From: Massilia sp. PDC64
GTDB taxonomy: Bacteria > Pseudomonadota > Gammaproteobacteria > Burkholderiales > Burkholderiaceae_D
NCBI RefSeq assembly: GCF_900101265.1
Contig: NZ_FMZS01000001.1
Location: forward strand, 186,001-250,000
Direction: 5' to 3'
Length of the DNA: 64,000 nt
Part shown: positions 51,825 through 60,863 of the stretch, one piece after another
Position numbering within the stretch: position 1 is the first letter of the stretch
Layout: every line of letters begins with the position of its first letter
Program-made: the position numbers and the translations under genes
Notes under the pieces: model-generated
The model's input: the letters and a program-made list of their open reading frames with translations, nothing else
Databases searched by the model: none
What the model was told of the DNA's origin: nothing

Positions 51825-52850
51825 ATGCTCAGCCTTCGTACCAACGCCGCATCGCTTTCTGCACAGAATTCCATAAACCGCACCCAAACCTCGCTGTCGA
51901 CGTCGATGACGCGTCTGTCGACCGGCTATCGCATCAATTCCGCAATGGACGATGCCGCCGGCCTGCAGATCGCCACCCGCCTGAAGTCGCAAACCAGCGG
52001 CATGGCGGTCGCCATGCGCAATACGCAGAACTCGATCTCGCTGCTGCAAACGGCCGACGGGGCCCTGAACGAAGTCAACGGCATCCTCATGCGCATGAAA
52101 GACCTGGCAACGCAGTCCAGCGACAGCTCGTCGTCGGACGCCGACCGGGACGCCCTGCAGTCGGAATACGACAAGCTGACGGACGAACTGTCGAACATCG
52201 TCAGCAACACCACGTTCGCCGGCACGAAGCTGCTGAACACCGCCGCGACCGGGGGTGGCCTTCTCGGGAACGCATCGGGCCTCGCCTTCCAGACCGGCGC
52301 AAGCAGTGCGGAAACCACGCATGCCGACTTCTCGGCCCAACTGCACGACATCGACAACGCCCTGCGCAACGTGGCGTGGAGTCACGTCGCCACGCTCGAC
52401 GCCAACGGCGAGACGCAAGTGTCGATCGTCACCCGTTTCGCGGGCGACGGCTCGCCGATCGACGTCACGCCCGGCCACGCCGTCGGCAACGCCGTCTTTC
52501 CCGCGACGATCAGAGTACCCGACGGAAATGGCGGCACGATGCTCGTCCAGGGCACATGGACGATCATGGCCAACTCCTCCTGGGCCATGCGGAACCTGAC
52601 CGACGCCATCGACGCCGTGTCGGCGCTGCGCTCCGGACTGGGCGCGGTCGAGAACCGCCTCGACCACGCCTACAACAACCTGGCGAACATGGCGGGCAAC
52701 ACGCAGGCCGCCGCCGGCCGCATCATGGACGTCGACTTCGCGACGGAGACGTCGGCCATGACGGCAAACCAGATGCTGATGCAGTCGGGCACCGCCATGC
52801 TGAAGCAGACCAACAGCATGGCATCGATGATCATGGGGCTGCTGCAGTAA
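51825..52850 (+). CDS. flagellin, orphan copy with atypical central region
   Basis: A 341-residue flagellin. The N-terminal D0/D1 coil (LRTNAASLSAQNSINRTQTSLSTSMTRLSTGYRINSAMDDAAGLQIATRLKSQ...LQTADGALNEVNGILMRMKDLATQSS) and C-terminal coil (LRSGLGAVENRLDHAYNNLANM...IMDVDFATETSAMTANQMLMQSGTAMLKQTNSMASMIMGLLQ) are typical. The surface domain of about 150-260 is short and contains SHVATLDANGETQVSIVTRF and VPDGNGGTMLVQGTWTIMANSS, unlike the usual flagellin D2/D3. There are no other flagellar genes within 12 kb. The 190-base AT-rich gap before it could hold its own promoter. It may be a secondary or phase-variant filament protein. Confidence 0.87.
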   Translation: MLSLRTNAASLSAQNSINRTQTSLSTSMTRLSTGYRINSAMDDAAGLQIATRLKSQTSGMAVAMRNTQNSISLLQTADGALNEVNGILMRMKDLATQSSDSSSSDADRDALQSEYDKLTDELSNIVSNTTFAGTKLLNTAATGGGLLGNASGLAFQTGASSAETTHADFSAQLHDIDNALRNVAWSHVATLDANGETQVSIVTRFAGDGSPIDVTPGHAVGNAVFPATIRVPDGNGGTMLVQGTWTIMANSSWAMRNLTDAIDAVSALRSGLGAVENRLDHAYNNLANMAGNTQAAAGRIMDVDFATETSAMTANQMLMQSGTAMLKQTNSMASMIMGLLQ

Positions 52851-52859
52851 GCGCCGGCG

Positions 52860-53342
52860 TCAATCCGGCGGCAAGCACCCGTACATCCGCGGCCCTTCCC
52901 TGTCACCATTCCAGATCTGGTGGACGACGGCGCTGCCGTCATGCTGGCGCGCCAGGCAGAACCTGGCCTCGTAGGCCGACGCGGCGCGGCCCTTGCCCGG
53001 CCGCGCCTCGATGCGCAGGCTGTAGATCCGCCCCGGGGCCAGGGGCGCGGGCGACGTGCGCGGCAGCGACGCCACCTTGCCGCCATACGGCACGCACATG
53101 CCGAACGTGAGGGGGAACGTGCGCTCCTTCGGCATCGTCATCCGCCACACCGGGCGTGCGCCTTCCCATACGACGATCGACTGGAACTCCGGCGTGCCCA
53201 GGCGTTCCTCGCGCGGCGTGATCGTGAAGCAGGGGCCGCCACGCGGGCCTTCACGCACCTCGGCCTCGCCGACACGGGCGTGCGCCGGCGCGGCCAGCAG
53301 GCAGGCGTACAGCAGCATGGGAGTGCGGTAGGCAGCGGACAT
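52860..53342 (-). CDS. exported protein of unknown function
   Basis: A 160-residue protein with a signal peptide ending LLAAPAHA (ATG at 53342, GAGG upstream). The mature part has four cysteines (CFTI, MCVPY, RFCLA, YGCLP) and conserved-looking EARFCLARQHDGSAVVHQIWN. I recognise no family. Disulfide-bonded periplasmic role is an inference. It points towards the flagellin gene and is 71 bases downstream of the HExxH gene on the same strand. Confidence 0.65.
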   Translation of the reverse strand: MSAAYRTPMLLYACLLAAPAHARVGEAEVREGPRGGPCFTITPREERLGTPEFQSIVVWEGARPVWRMTMPKERTFPLTFGMCVPYGGKVASLPRTSPAPLAPGRIYSLRIEARPGKGRAASAYEARFCLARQHDGSAVVHQIWNGDREGPRMYGCLPPD

Positions 53343-53413
53343 GAGGACCTCGACAGGAACGCCAGGCGAAAGCCTACGACGGCACCACCGTTAAATTTTG
53401 AGGCTACGCAAGC

Positions 53414-53998
53414 TCAGGCGGAGACGGACGCTACCATCCGCGCGAAGCGGCGCGCGCCGCCCCGCGGCAGGTTGTCCGGGTCGCGCGGATCGGCGAGGAA
53501 GCGGGCCAGCACCTGTTCGTACAGATCGATCTGGTGCGCATGGCGACGCTGGCGCATGATGCGCGGGTTGTGCATGTACTTCAGCGCAAAATAATCCGCG
53601 AGCAGGTCGCCCTGGGCTTCCATGTTGTAATCGGATAGCAGCGCATCGGGACGCAATTCGTAGCGGTACGACAGGCCGATGCGAAACGCGCCGCGCAACC
53701 GGACGGGGTAACCGAGCTGGTGCTGCCACACGTGCACCATCTCGTGGAGAAACCAATGCACCACAGCCGGGTCGCCACGTGTGTAATCGGGGAGGAAACA
53801 CGCGCGGTGAAAGTACATGCTGCCATTCGGCGTCATCGCGCAGTTCTTCGGCTGGAACGGCATGTAGCGGCGGGCATGGATGCGCACACGCAGGTAGTCG
53901 ATAGCGTCGCGAAACAACAGGGACGCCATTGCGATTTCACCTGCGGTGAGACATCGACAGCGAGGCGAATGCGGGCGATGAACAGGTATGGCATCCAT
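53414..53998 (-). CDS. vgr-related HExxH protein (putative zinc metallopeptidase fold)
   Basis: A 194-residue protein. RCLTAGEIAMASLLFRDAIDYLRVRI opens it, then QPKNCAMTPNGSMYFHRACFLPDYTRGDPAVVHWFLHEMVHVWQHQLG; HEMVH (about residue 90) is an HExxH zinc-protease motif, and further possible ligand residues lie in ELRPDALLSDYNMEAQGDLLADYFALKY. Relatives in proteobacteria are annotated as vgr related proteins. Enzymatic action is unproven. The start ATG at 53998 shares one base with the histidine kinase stop (TGATG), so the two are translationally coupled. A decayed paralogue lies at 56145-56450. Confidence 0.8.
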   Translation of the reverse strand: MDAIPVHRPHSPRCRCLTAGEIAMASLLFRDAIDYLRVRIHARRYMPFQPKNCAMTPNGSMYFHRACFLPDYTRGDPAVVHWFLHEMVHVWQHQLGYPVRLRGAFRIGLSYRYELRPDALLSDYNMEAQGDLLADYFALKYMHNPRIMRQRRHAHQIDLYEQVLARFLADPRDPDNLPRGGARRFARMVASVSA

Positions 53999-56034
53999 CA
54001 GTTACTGGGCTGATGCCGTGGTGAAGCACGACGACTGCTCGCAATTTCAGCCAAAAGGGCAGTCAGGTCCCCAACATCGACCGGCTTGACGAAATGAAAA
54101 TCAAAACCGGCCTTCTTTGACGCCAAGCGATCTTCATCACGTCCATACCCCGTGACGGCGATCAGCACGGCATGTGCTGTCGAAGGATTTGTACGCAGGC
54201 GCCGCGCCAGGGCAAAGCCATCGATTTCAGGTAATCCGATATCGAGCAGATACACATCGGCGGGTGTGTCCGCCGCGGTGCGTAATGCGGCGGCCGAGGC
54301 ATGTTCCGTAGCGACTTCGTGCCCATCGGCAGCGATGCTCATCGCAAGCACTTCGGCCGCGTCAATATTGTCATCGACAACCACTATGCGCAGTGGCACC
54401 GCCGGCTTGGCTGATGCGGGGACAGGCGCGGTCGGGGCCACGTCGGCGTCGTTTGGCAGCAATGGCAGTACCACTGTGAAACGACTACCCTTGCCCGATC
54501 CACCGCTGCTGGCACTGATCACGCCACCATGGAGCTCGACAAGTCGCTTCACGACAGCAAGCCCGATGCCGAGCCCGCCTTGCGCACGGTCGGCAGTGCG
54601 CTCGGCTTGTACGAATAATTCAAAAGCGTTGGCAATCAAATCCTCACTCATCCCAATGCCGTTGTCGCTTACGGCTACATGGATACGATCTTCTCTAACA
54701 TCCATTCCGACCTGGATCCGGCCGCCAGGTGGAGTGTACTTGGCTGCATTGTTGAGCAGGTTCGCGAACACCTGGATCAAACGTTTCACATCGCCGCAGA
54801 CTGTCAATGGTTCTGTCTCCGACGGGAGGTCGAGTTGATGATGCCGTGCACTGACAAGGGGCAGGACCTGCTCTACTGCTTGTGCAAGGATCGACCGCAA
54901 GTCGACGCGACGTTTGTCGATGACGACCAGTCCCCGAGTGACACGCGAAACATCGAGCAAATCATCTACCAGCCCGGTTAAATGCTTTACCTGCCGCAGG
55001 ATGATAGCGCTTGTACGCCCTACCTGTCCGCCATCGCTTGCTGTACGGCTCAGCAGCTCGGCAGCAACCATGATGGGGGCGAGCGGATTGCGCAGTTCAT
55101 GCGCCAGCATCGCCAGGAATTCGTCCTTGCGACGATCGGATTCGCGCAACGCTTTTTCCGCCTTTAAACGTTCGGTCATATCGAGCAGCGCAACGACACC
55201 CGCGCTCACTTGTCCTTCACGGTCGCGGATCGGTGTAGCCGAGCAGACGACGATACGATGTGTGCGCGATTCATCCAGGGTTTCAATTTCGATCAGCGCA
55301 TGCGCTTGAGGATGGCCGCGCAAGGCCTGCACCAGTGGCCACTCGTCTGGCGCGACCGCTTGTCCTTGCCGCTCCGACCCATCGGCCCACCAGCCCCTCC
55401 ACTCGGAAAAATCGATTGTCGTATCCTTGGCTAACGGACTATGGGACCATAAGGCGGCATGGGCACTGTTCGATTCCAGGACCTTGCCATTCGAATCCGT
55501 CATCATGATGCCGACAGGTACAGCCTGGAGTACCGCATTGAGACGCGCATGTCCCGCTTCGGCTTCTCGCGCGGCACGCAAGGCTTCGTGCTGACTCAGG
55601 CGCAATGCCTCCTCGGCACGCTTCTGCTCAGTGACTTCGCTCGTGACATGGTAGATGCACAGCAGGACGCCATGTTCGTCGAAAATCGGCGTATTGACTG
55701 CATTCCAAAATCGTTCGACGAAGACTTCGACCCCATCCTTGTCGACGGTACGAATCGGGTAACGCTGAGTCGGCATTGATTGCGGCAGGCCTGTCTGGAT
55801 GGCCCGTGCGAGCGAGGCTCGCAGCGCCTCGACGCCCGTATCGAAGGGGTCGTTCGGATCCGCAGGGAGTGCCTGGAACAAGTAATGTCCAACCAGCTGC
55901 TCACGCGTGTAGCCGACATTGCGCAGAAAGGCATTGTTAACATCAAGAATGATCGGGTCAGCGCTCGGCGAAAGGATGTATGCCCCTATCGGCGCATGTA
56001 AAAAAAACGAATGATAAAGGGCTCGATCCATCAT
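53998..56034 (-). CDS. PAS-containing hybrid histidine kinase with receiver domain
   Basis: A 678-residue cytoplasmic sensor kinase without transmembrane helices. PAS 1 (about 8-125, FLHAPIGAYILSPSADPIILDVN), PAS 2 (about 165-285, VLQAVPVGIMMTDSNGKVLESN), HisKA with autophosphorylation His312 in FLAMLAHELRNPLAPI, HATPase (NLLNNAAKYTPPGG, DNGIGMSED, GLGIGLAVVKRLVELHGG), then a receiver with phosphoacceptor Asp598 in YLLDIGLPEIDG. The last receiver Lys is in FHFVKPVDVG. Its DNA is clearly lower in GC (two 60-base samples: 50 and 58 percent) than the flanking genes. It overlaps the downstream HExxH gene. No separate output regulator gene is adjacent. Confidence 0.92.
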   Translation of the reverse strand: MMDRALYHSFFLHAPIGAYILSPSADPIILDVNNAFLRNVGYTREQLVGHYLFQALPADPNDPFDTGVEALRASLARAIQTGLPQSMPTQRYPIRTVDKDGVEVFVERFWNAVNTPIFDEHGVLLCIYHVTSEVTEQKRAEEALRLSQHEALRAAREAEAGHARLNAVLQAVPVGIMMTDSNGKVLESNSAHAALWSHSPLAKDTTIDFSEWRGWWADGSERQGQAVAPDEWPLVQALRGHPQAHALIEIETLDESRTHRIVVCSATPIRDREGQVSAGVVALLDMTERLKAEKALRESDRRKDEFLAMLAHELRNPLAPIMVAAELLSRTASDGGQVGRTSAIILRQVKHLTGLVDDLLDVSRVTRGLVVIDKRRVDLRSILAQAVEQVLPLVSARHHQLDLPSETEPLTVCGDVKRLIQVFANLLNNAAKYTPPGGRIQVGMDVREDRIHVAVSDNGIGMSEDLIANAFELFVQAERTADRAQGGLGIGLAVVKRLVELHGGVISASSGGSGKGSRFTVVLPLLPNDADVAPTAPVPASAKPAVPLRIVVVDDNIDAAEVLAMSIAADGHEVATEHASAAALRTAADTPADVYLLDIGLPEIDGFALARRLRTNPSTAHAVLIAVTGYGRDEDRLASKKAGFDFHFVKPVDVGDLTALLAEIASSRRASPRHQPSN

Positions 56035-56144
56035 GCGGCTTTCGGAAAGGAATCGCAGGTTCCAACCTAGCCTAGCCTAACCACCGCAAAACACTCGTGC
56101 GCTGATTAACAGATTACCTGTATATGGATCCTCACCTTGTACAG

Positions 56145-56450
56145 TCAGTCCCGGACTCTCAAAGCGGCAATGCATGACCACAGCCGATTTTCGAATATTC
56201 GGCGCACCGGCTTCTGCCGATACCGGATGGTCAAAATGACCTGGTATATGACGAGGTCATAGACAGGAAAAAATATGAAGTGCTGTCGGACCCAGCGCTC
56301 GTGCATGAACAGTGGATCGTGTGCGGAGCGTCCGCCGCGTAATCGGGCAGGAAACAAGAGGGGGCATGGCGCAGTTTTTCGGCTGCACCAGCGGCAGGTA
56401 GCGGCGCCATGCGTATCTCGCCCGGCGTCAGCGCCCGGGACAGGCGCCGC
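56145..56450 (-). pseudogene. frameshifted remnant of a second vgr-related HExxH gene
   Basis: Reading the minus strand in shifting frames recovers pieces of the gene at 53414-53998 in order: LTPGEIRMA (compare LTAGEIAMA), [14 protein letters not shown] (compare ARRYMPFQPKNCAM), [15 protein letters not shown] (compare CFLPDYTRGDPAVVH) and [12 protein letters not shown] (compare WFLHEMVHVWQHQ). At least two frameshifts and a loss of about 17 residues after LTPGEIRMA break it, and the HExxH is corrupted to HERWV. It occupies the gap of about 430 bases between the kinase and eda. Confidence 0.75.
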
Positions 56451-56463
56451 CGCATGTTCAGGC

Positions 56464-57099
56464 TCAGGCTGCTTTCAGGGCGGAAGCGGCCTTCGCCAGC
56501 TCGGTGATCAGGCCCCAGTCGCCGGCCTTCATCGCGTCCGCCGGGGTCAGCCAGGAGCCGCCCACGCACGCGACGTTCTTCAGCGCGAGGAATTGCGGCG
56601 CCGTCTCGATCGAGATGCCGCCCGTCGGGCAGAACGTCACGTCCGGCAGCGGGCCGCCAATGCCCTTCAGCATGCCGACGCCGCCCGCCGGCACGGCCGG
56701 GAACAGTTTCAGCTGCTTGAAGCCGGCTTCGCGCGCGACCATCACTTCGGACGGGGTCATGCAGCCCGGCAGCAGCGGCAGGCCGCTCTTTTTCGCGGCG
56801 TCGATCAGCGACGGCGTCAGGCCCGGCGACACGCCGAACACGGCGCCCGCGTCGCGCGACGCGGCGAATTCTTCCGGCTGCGTCAGGGTGCCGACGCCGA
56901 CGATGGCGCCTTCCACCTGGGCCATCGCGCGGATCGCGTCCAGGCCGTGTTTCGTGCGCAGCGTGACTTCGAGCACGCGGATGCCGCCGGCGACCAGGGC
57001 CTTGGCCAGGGGCACGGCATGGTCCGGGTCGTCGATCGCGATCACGGGGATCACGACGGCGGATTTCATGATGTCCAGCAGGGTCATTTCGTTACTCAT
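56464..57099 (-). CDS. eda: 2-dehydro-3-deoxyphosphogluconate aldolase (KDPG/KHG aldolase)
   Basis: A 211-residue class I aldolase. [39 protein letters not shown] contains the catalytic Glu, [29 protein letters not shown] the Schiff-base Lys, and [14 protein letters not shown] the phosphate site. It splits KDPG to pyruvate and glyceraldehyde-3-P, the last Entner-Doudoroff step. The start is ATG at 57099, or a GTG at 57111 that overlaps the edd stop; both couple it to edd. It is a homotrimer in the cytosol. Confidence 0.96.
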   Translation of the reverse strand: MSNEMTLLDIMKSAVVIPVIAIDDPDHAVPLAKALVAGGIRVLEVTLRTKHGLDAIRAMAQVEGAIVGVGTLTQPEEFAASRDAGAVFGVSPGLTPSLIDAAKKSGLPLLPGCMTPSEVMVAREAGFKQLKLFPAVPAGGVGMLKGIGGPLPDVTFCPTGGISIETAPQFLALKNVACVGGSWLTPADAMKAGDWGLITELAKAASALKAA

Positions 57100-57107
57100 C
57101 GTTGTGC

Positions 57108-59024
57108 TCACTTATTTTTACGGAACAGGAAGTCTTCGTCGGAACCGGGCATGATCTCGCCGCTGTCGGTGCCTTCGTGCAGGGGTACGGTCGTGTCGAT
57201 CGGCGACGGCAGCGGGAAGTGGGCGGCGCCCTCCTCGGCCGCGCTGACGGATTTGCGGAACACGTCGAACAGTTCGCGGCCCATGCCGATGTGGCTGGAG
57301 CTCAGGTCGGCGGTTGCCATCTTGCGCGCGGCCCACACGTCGGCCGGCACCAGCGCTTCCAGCGTGCCCTGCGTCGCGTCGACGCGGATGATGTCGCCGT
57401 CGCGCACGAGGCCCAGCGGACCGCCGGCCAGGATTTCCGGCGACACGTGGATCGCGGCCGGCACTTTACCGGATGCGCCCGACATGCGGCCGTCGGTGAC
57501 CATCGCGACGTGGTAGCCGGAATCCTGCAGGTTGGCCAGCGCCGGCGTCAGCGCGTGCAGTTCCGGCATGCCGTTGGCGCGCGGGCCCTGGAAGCGGATC
57601 ACGGCGACGAAGTCGCGGTTCAGCTTGCCGGCCTTGTAGGCGTGCATGAAATCTTCCTGCGAATCGAACGTCAGGGCCGGTGCTTCGACGATGTGGTGTT
57701 CTTTCTTGACGGCCGAGATCTTCATCACGGCGCGGCCCAGGTTGCCCTGCACGAGGATCAGGCCGCCGTTGTCGCTGAACGGGTTCGACGCCTTGCGCAG
57801 CACGGATTCGTCGCCGCTCTGTTCCGGCAGGTCGCGCCAAACGACCTTGTCGCCGTCCAGGAACGGCTCCTTGCAGTGGTTGCGCAGGCCGCGGCCGAGG
57901 ATGGTGTTGACGTCGTCGTGCACGAGGCCGGCGTCCAGCAGTTCGCGGATGACGAAGGTCGGGCCGCCGGCGGCCTGGAAGTAGTTCACGTCGGCGTCGC
58001 CGTTCGGATACACGCGGGTCAGCAGCGGCACGACTTTCGACAGTTCGTCGAAGTCGTTCCAGTCGATCACGATGCCGGCCGCGCGCGCGATCGCGACGAG
58101 GTGCAGCGTGTGGTTGGTGGAACCGCCCGTCGCGTGCAGCGCGGCGATGGCGTTGACGATGCACTTCTCGTCGACGATGTGACCGATCGGCATGTACTCG
58201 CCGCCCTGCTGCGAGATCTTGACGGCGTGCTGGGCCGCGGCGCGGGTCAGCGCTTCGCGCAGCGGGGTGTCCGGATGGACGAAGGCGGCGCCCGGCAGGT
58301 GCAGGCCCATCATCTCCATCAGCATCTGGTTGCTGTTAGCGGTACCGTAGAAGGTACACGTACCGGCGCTGTGGTAGGCCTTGGCCTCGCCTTCCAGCAG
58401 TTCCTCGCGCGTGGCCTCGCCTTTCGCATAGCGCTGGCGCACGGCGGCCTTTTCCTTGTTCGAGATACCGGTCGCCATCGGGCCGCCCGGCACGAAGATA
58501 CCCGGGATGTGGCCGAAGTGCAGCGCGCCGATCAGCAGGCCCGGCACGATCTTGTCGCAGATGCCGAGGTACAGGCTGGCGTCGAACATGTTGTGCGACA
58601 GCGCGATGGCGGTCGACATGGCGATGGTGTCGCGCGAGAACAGCGACAGTTCCATGCCCGGCTGGCCCTGCGTGACGCCGTCGCACATGGCGGGCACGCC
58701 GCCGGCGAACTGGGCCACGGCGCCGACTTCGCGCACGGCTTCCTTGATGACCTTCGGGTAGGCTTCGAACGGCTGGTGCGCCGACAGCATGTCGTTGTAC
58801 GAGGACACGATCGCCACGGACGGCTGCTTGTACTCGCGCAGCTTGAGCTTGTCGTTGGCCGGGAAGGCGGCAAACCCGTGTGCCAGGTTCGTGCACGCCA
58901 GCACGCTGCGCTGCACGCCCTTGACGCGCGCGGCGTCGAGATGCGCGAGATACGCCTGGCGCGAAGGCCGGCTACGCTTGATGATCCGGTTGGTGACCTG
59001 TTCTACTACGGGGTGCAGCGCCAT
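57108..59024 (-). CDS. edd: 6-phosphogluconate dehydratase
   Basis: A 638-residue [4Fe-4S] dehydratase of the IlvD/Edd family. Cluster and active-site motifs: [63 protein letters not shown], and [17 protein letters not shown] [19 protein letters not shown]. It makes KDPG from 6-phosphogluconate. It is followed by eda with only an 8-base gap, so the two form one operon, and it has a probable HexR site at 59051-59066 in its leader. Confidence 0.97.
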   Translation of the reverse strand: MALHPVVEQVTNRIIKRSRPSRQAYLAHLDAARVKGVQRSVLACTNLAHGFAAFPANDKLKLREYKQPSVAIVSSYNDMLSAHQPFEAYPKVIKEAVREVGAVAQFAGGVPAMCDGVTQGQPGMELSLFSRDTIAMSTAIALSHNMFDASLYLGICDKIVPGLLIGALHFGHIPGIFVPGGPMATGISNKEKAAVRQRYAKGEATREELLEGEAKAYHSAGTCTFYGTANSNQMLMEMMGLHLPGAAFVHPDTPLREALTRAAAQHAVKISQQGGEYMPIGHIVDEKCIVNAIAALHATGGSTNHTLHLVAIARAAGIVIDWNDFDELSKVVPLLTRVYPNGDADVNYFQAAGGPTFVIRELLDAGLVHDDVNTILGRGLRNHCKEPFLDGDKVVWRDLPEQSGDESVLRKASNPFSDNGGLILVQGNLGRAVMKISAVKKEHHIVEAPALTFDSQEDFMHAYKAGKLNRDFVAVIRFQGPRANGMPELHALTPALANLQDSGYHVAMVTDGRMSGASGKVPAAIHVSPEILAGGPLGLVRDGDIIRVDATQGTLEALVPADVWAARKMATADLSSSHIGMGRELFDVFRKSVSAAEEGAAHFPLPSPIDTTVPLHEGTDSGEIMPGSDEDFLFRKNK

Positions 59025-59050
59025 GATCTGTTCCTTGTGAATTAGATTTC

Positions 59051-59066
59051 TGAAATTTTACTACGA
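59051..59066 (-). promoter_or_regulatory. HexR-like site upstream of edd
   Basis: CGTAGTAAAATTTCAG on the minus strand matches 13 of 16 bases of the best copy at 61899-61914. It sits in the 5' leader of edd, 27 bases before the ATG. Confidence 0.6.
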
Positions 59067-59141
59067 AATGGAGATTCCCGCTCACTAAACAATGAGCGAA
59101 GGAAGGTGAACACGGAAGACTCGCACTGTGCGGCGAATTTA

Positions 59142-59157
59142 TGTAGTGAATTTACGC
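59142..59157 (+). promoter_or_regulatory. HexR-like site upstream of pgi
   Basis: TGTAGTGAATTTACGC matches 13 of 16 bases of the best copy. It overlaps the region where the -35 box would be for a TATGAT (59168-59173) -10 candidate of pgi, a repressive position. Confidence 0.6.
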
Positions 59158-59213
59158 CTGCTTCCTGTATGATTCGCTAACCTGCACATAATGACATCAT
59201 ACCGTCCATCACC

Positions 59214-60854
59214 ATGCGCCAACCACCCCTGACCAGCACCACGAGTTACCAGGCCCTCCAGTCCCACGCCCAAGACGCCCGGCAATGGCAGATGCGCGAC
59301 CTGTTCGCGCAAGACCCGCAGCGCTTCGAGCGCCTCTCCGTTGAGGCGGCCGGGCTGTTCCTAGACTATTCAAAAAACCGCCTGGACGGGCGCACGCTTG
59401 CACTGCTGGCAAACCTGGCGCGCGAGCGCGGCGTCGAGCAGTTGCGCGATGCCATGTTCGCCGGCGACAAGATCAACCTGACGGAACAACGCGCCGTCCT
59501 GCACACCGCGCTGCGCGCACCGAAGGACAAGCAGATCACGGTCGACGGCCAGGACATCACGGCCGACGTGCACGCCGTCCTCGCCCGGGTTAAAACGTTC
59601 AGCGACGCCGTCCGCAACGGCCAGTGGCGCGGCCACACGGGCAAGGAAATCACGGACATCGTCAACATCGGCATCGGCGGTTCCGACCTCGGCCCGAAGA
59701 TGGTGTGCCTGGCGCTGCGCCAGTTCGCGCATCCGCGCCTGACCATGCACTTCGTCTCCAACGTCGACGGCCACGACATGGACGCCGCGCTGTCGCGCGT
59801 GAATCCGGAAACGACGCTGTTCATCATCGCCTCGAAGACGTTCACGACGGCCGAGACCATGATGAACGCCAACACGGCGCGCAGCTGGTTCCTCAAGCAT
59901 GCTTCCGAAGAAGCGCTCGCCAAACACTTCGTCGCCGTGTCGACGAACGTCGAAGCGATCAAGAAATTCGGCATCGATCCGGACAACATGTTCCCGTTCT
60001 GGGACTGGGTCGGCGGCCGCTATTCCGTCTGGTCCGCGATCGGCCTGCCGGTCGCGCTGTGCGTCGGCTACGGCTATTTCGCCGACTTCCTCGCGGGCGC
60101 GCACGCGCTGGACGAGCACTTCCGCACCGCGCCCATCGAGCAGAACCTGCCGATGATCCTGGCCCTCGTCGGCTTCTGGAACCGCGAATTCCTCGGCTGC
60201 CCCTCCGTATCGATCGCGCCGTACCACCAGGACCTGAACCGCTTCCCCGCGTACCTGCAGCAGCTCGACATGGAAAGCAACGGCAAGCGCGTCACGCGCG
60301 CCGGCGACACCATCACGGACTACGCGACCGGTCCGGTGATCTGGGGCGACGTGGGCACGAACGGCCAGCACGCGTACTTCCAGCTGCTGCACCAGGGCAC
60401 GGACGTCACGCCCATCGACTTCATCGCCGCGCTGCGTCCGGCGCATGAATTCCAGAACCACCACGCCGCGCTGCTCGCGAACTGCTTCGCGCAGTCGGAA
60501 GCCTTCATGAAGGGCAAGACGGCCGACGAGGTGCGCCAGGACCTGGCCGGACAAGACCCGGCCGAGATCGAGCGCCTCGTGCCGCACAAGACCTTCCCGG
60601 GCAACCGTCCGAGCAACACGATCCTGATGGAATACCTGACCCCGGCGACGCTGGGCGCCCTGATCGCGCTGTACGAGCACAAGGTGTTCGTGCAGGGCGC
60701 GCTGTGGGACGTGAACAGCTTCGACCAGTGGGGCGTGGAACTGGGCAAGGTGCTGGCCAAGAAGATCGAGGCGGAGCTGAACGGCGAGGCGCAACCGGCG
60801 CAGCACGACGGTTCGACCAACGGCCTGATCGCCCGCGCCAAGGCCGCCGTCTGA
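59214..60854 (+). CDS. pgi: glucose-6-phosphate isomerase
   Basis: A 546-residue enzyme with PGI signatures: IVNIGIGGSDLGPKM, FIIASKTFTTAETMMNANTARSWFLKH, PFWDWVGGRYSVWSAIGLP, HQDLNRFPAYLQQLDMESNGK and PHKTFPGNRPSNTILMEYLTP. It interconverts glucose-6-P and fructose-6-P in the cytosol as a dimer. It leads a rightward operon with the SMP-30-type gene starting 9 bases after its stop. Its HexR-like site suggests control by 2-keto-3-deoxy-6-phosphogluconate. Confidence 0.97.
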   Translation: MRQPPLTSTTSYQALQSHAQDARQWQMRDLFAQDPQRFERLSVEAAGLFLDYSKNRLDGRTLALLANLARERGVEQLRDAMFAGDKINLTEQRAVLHTALRAPKDKQITVDGQDITADVHAVLARVKTFSDAVRNGQWRGHTGKEITDIVNIGIGGSDLGPKMVCLALRQFAHPRLTMHFVSNVDGHDMDAALSRVNPETTLFIIASKTFTTAETMMNANTARSWFLKHASEEALAKHFVAVSTNVEAIKKFGIDPDNMFPFWDWVGGRYSVWSAIGLPVALCVGYGYFADFLAGAHALDEHFRTAPIEQNLPMILALVGFWNREFLGCPSVSIAPYHQDLNRFPAYLQQLDMESNGKRVTRAGDTITDYATGPVIWGDVGTNGQHAYFQLLHQGTDVTPIDFIAALRPAHEFQNHHAALLANCFAQSEAFMKGKTADEVRQDLAGQDPAEIERLVPHKTFPGNRPSNTILMEYLTPATLGALIALYEHKVFVQGALWDVNSFDQWGVELGKVLAKKIEAELNGEAQPAQHDGSTNGLIARAKAAV

Positions 60855-60863
60855 GGAGCGTTC

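Noticed and set aside
52852..52870. CGCCGG/CCGGCG hairpin between the flagellin and the exported unknown gene as a terminator
   Set aside because: Only 6 bp with no T run; too weak to call.
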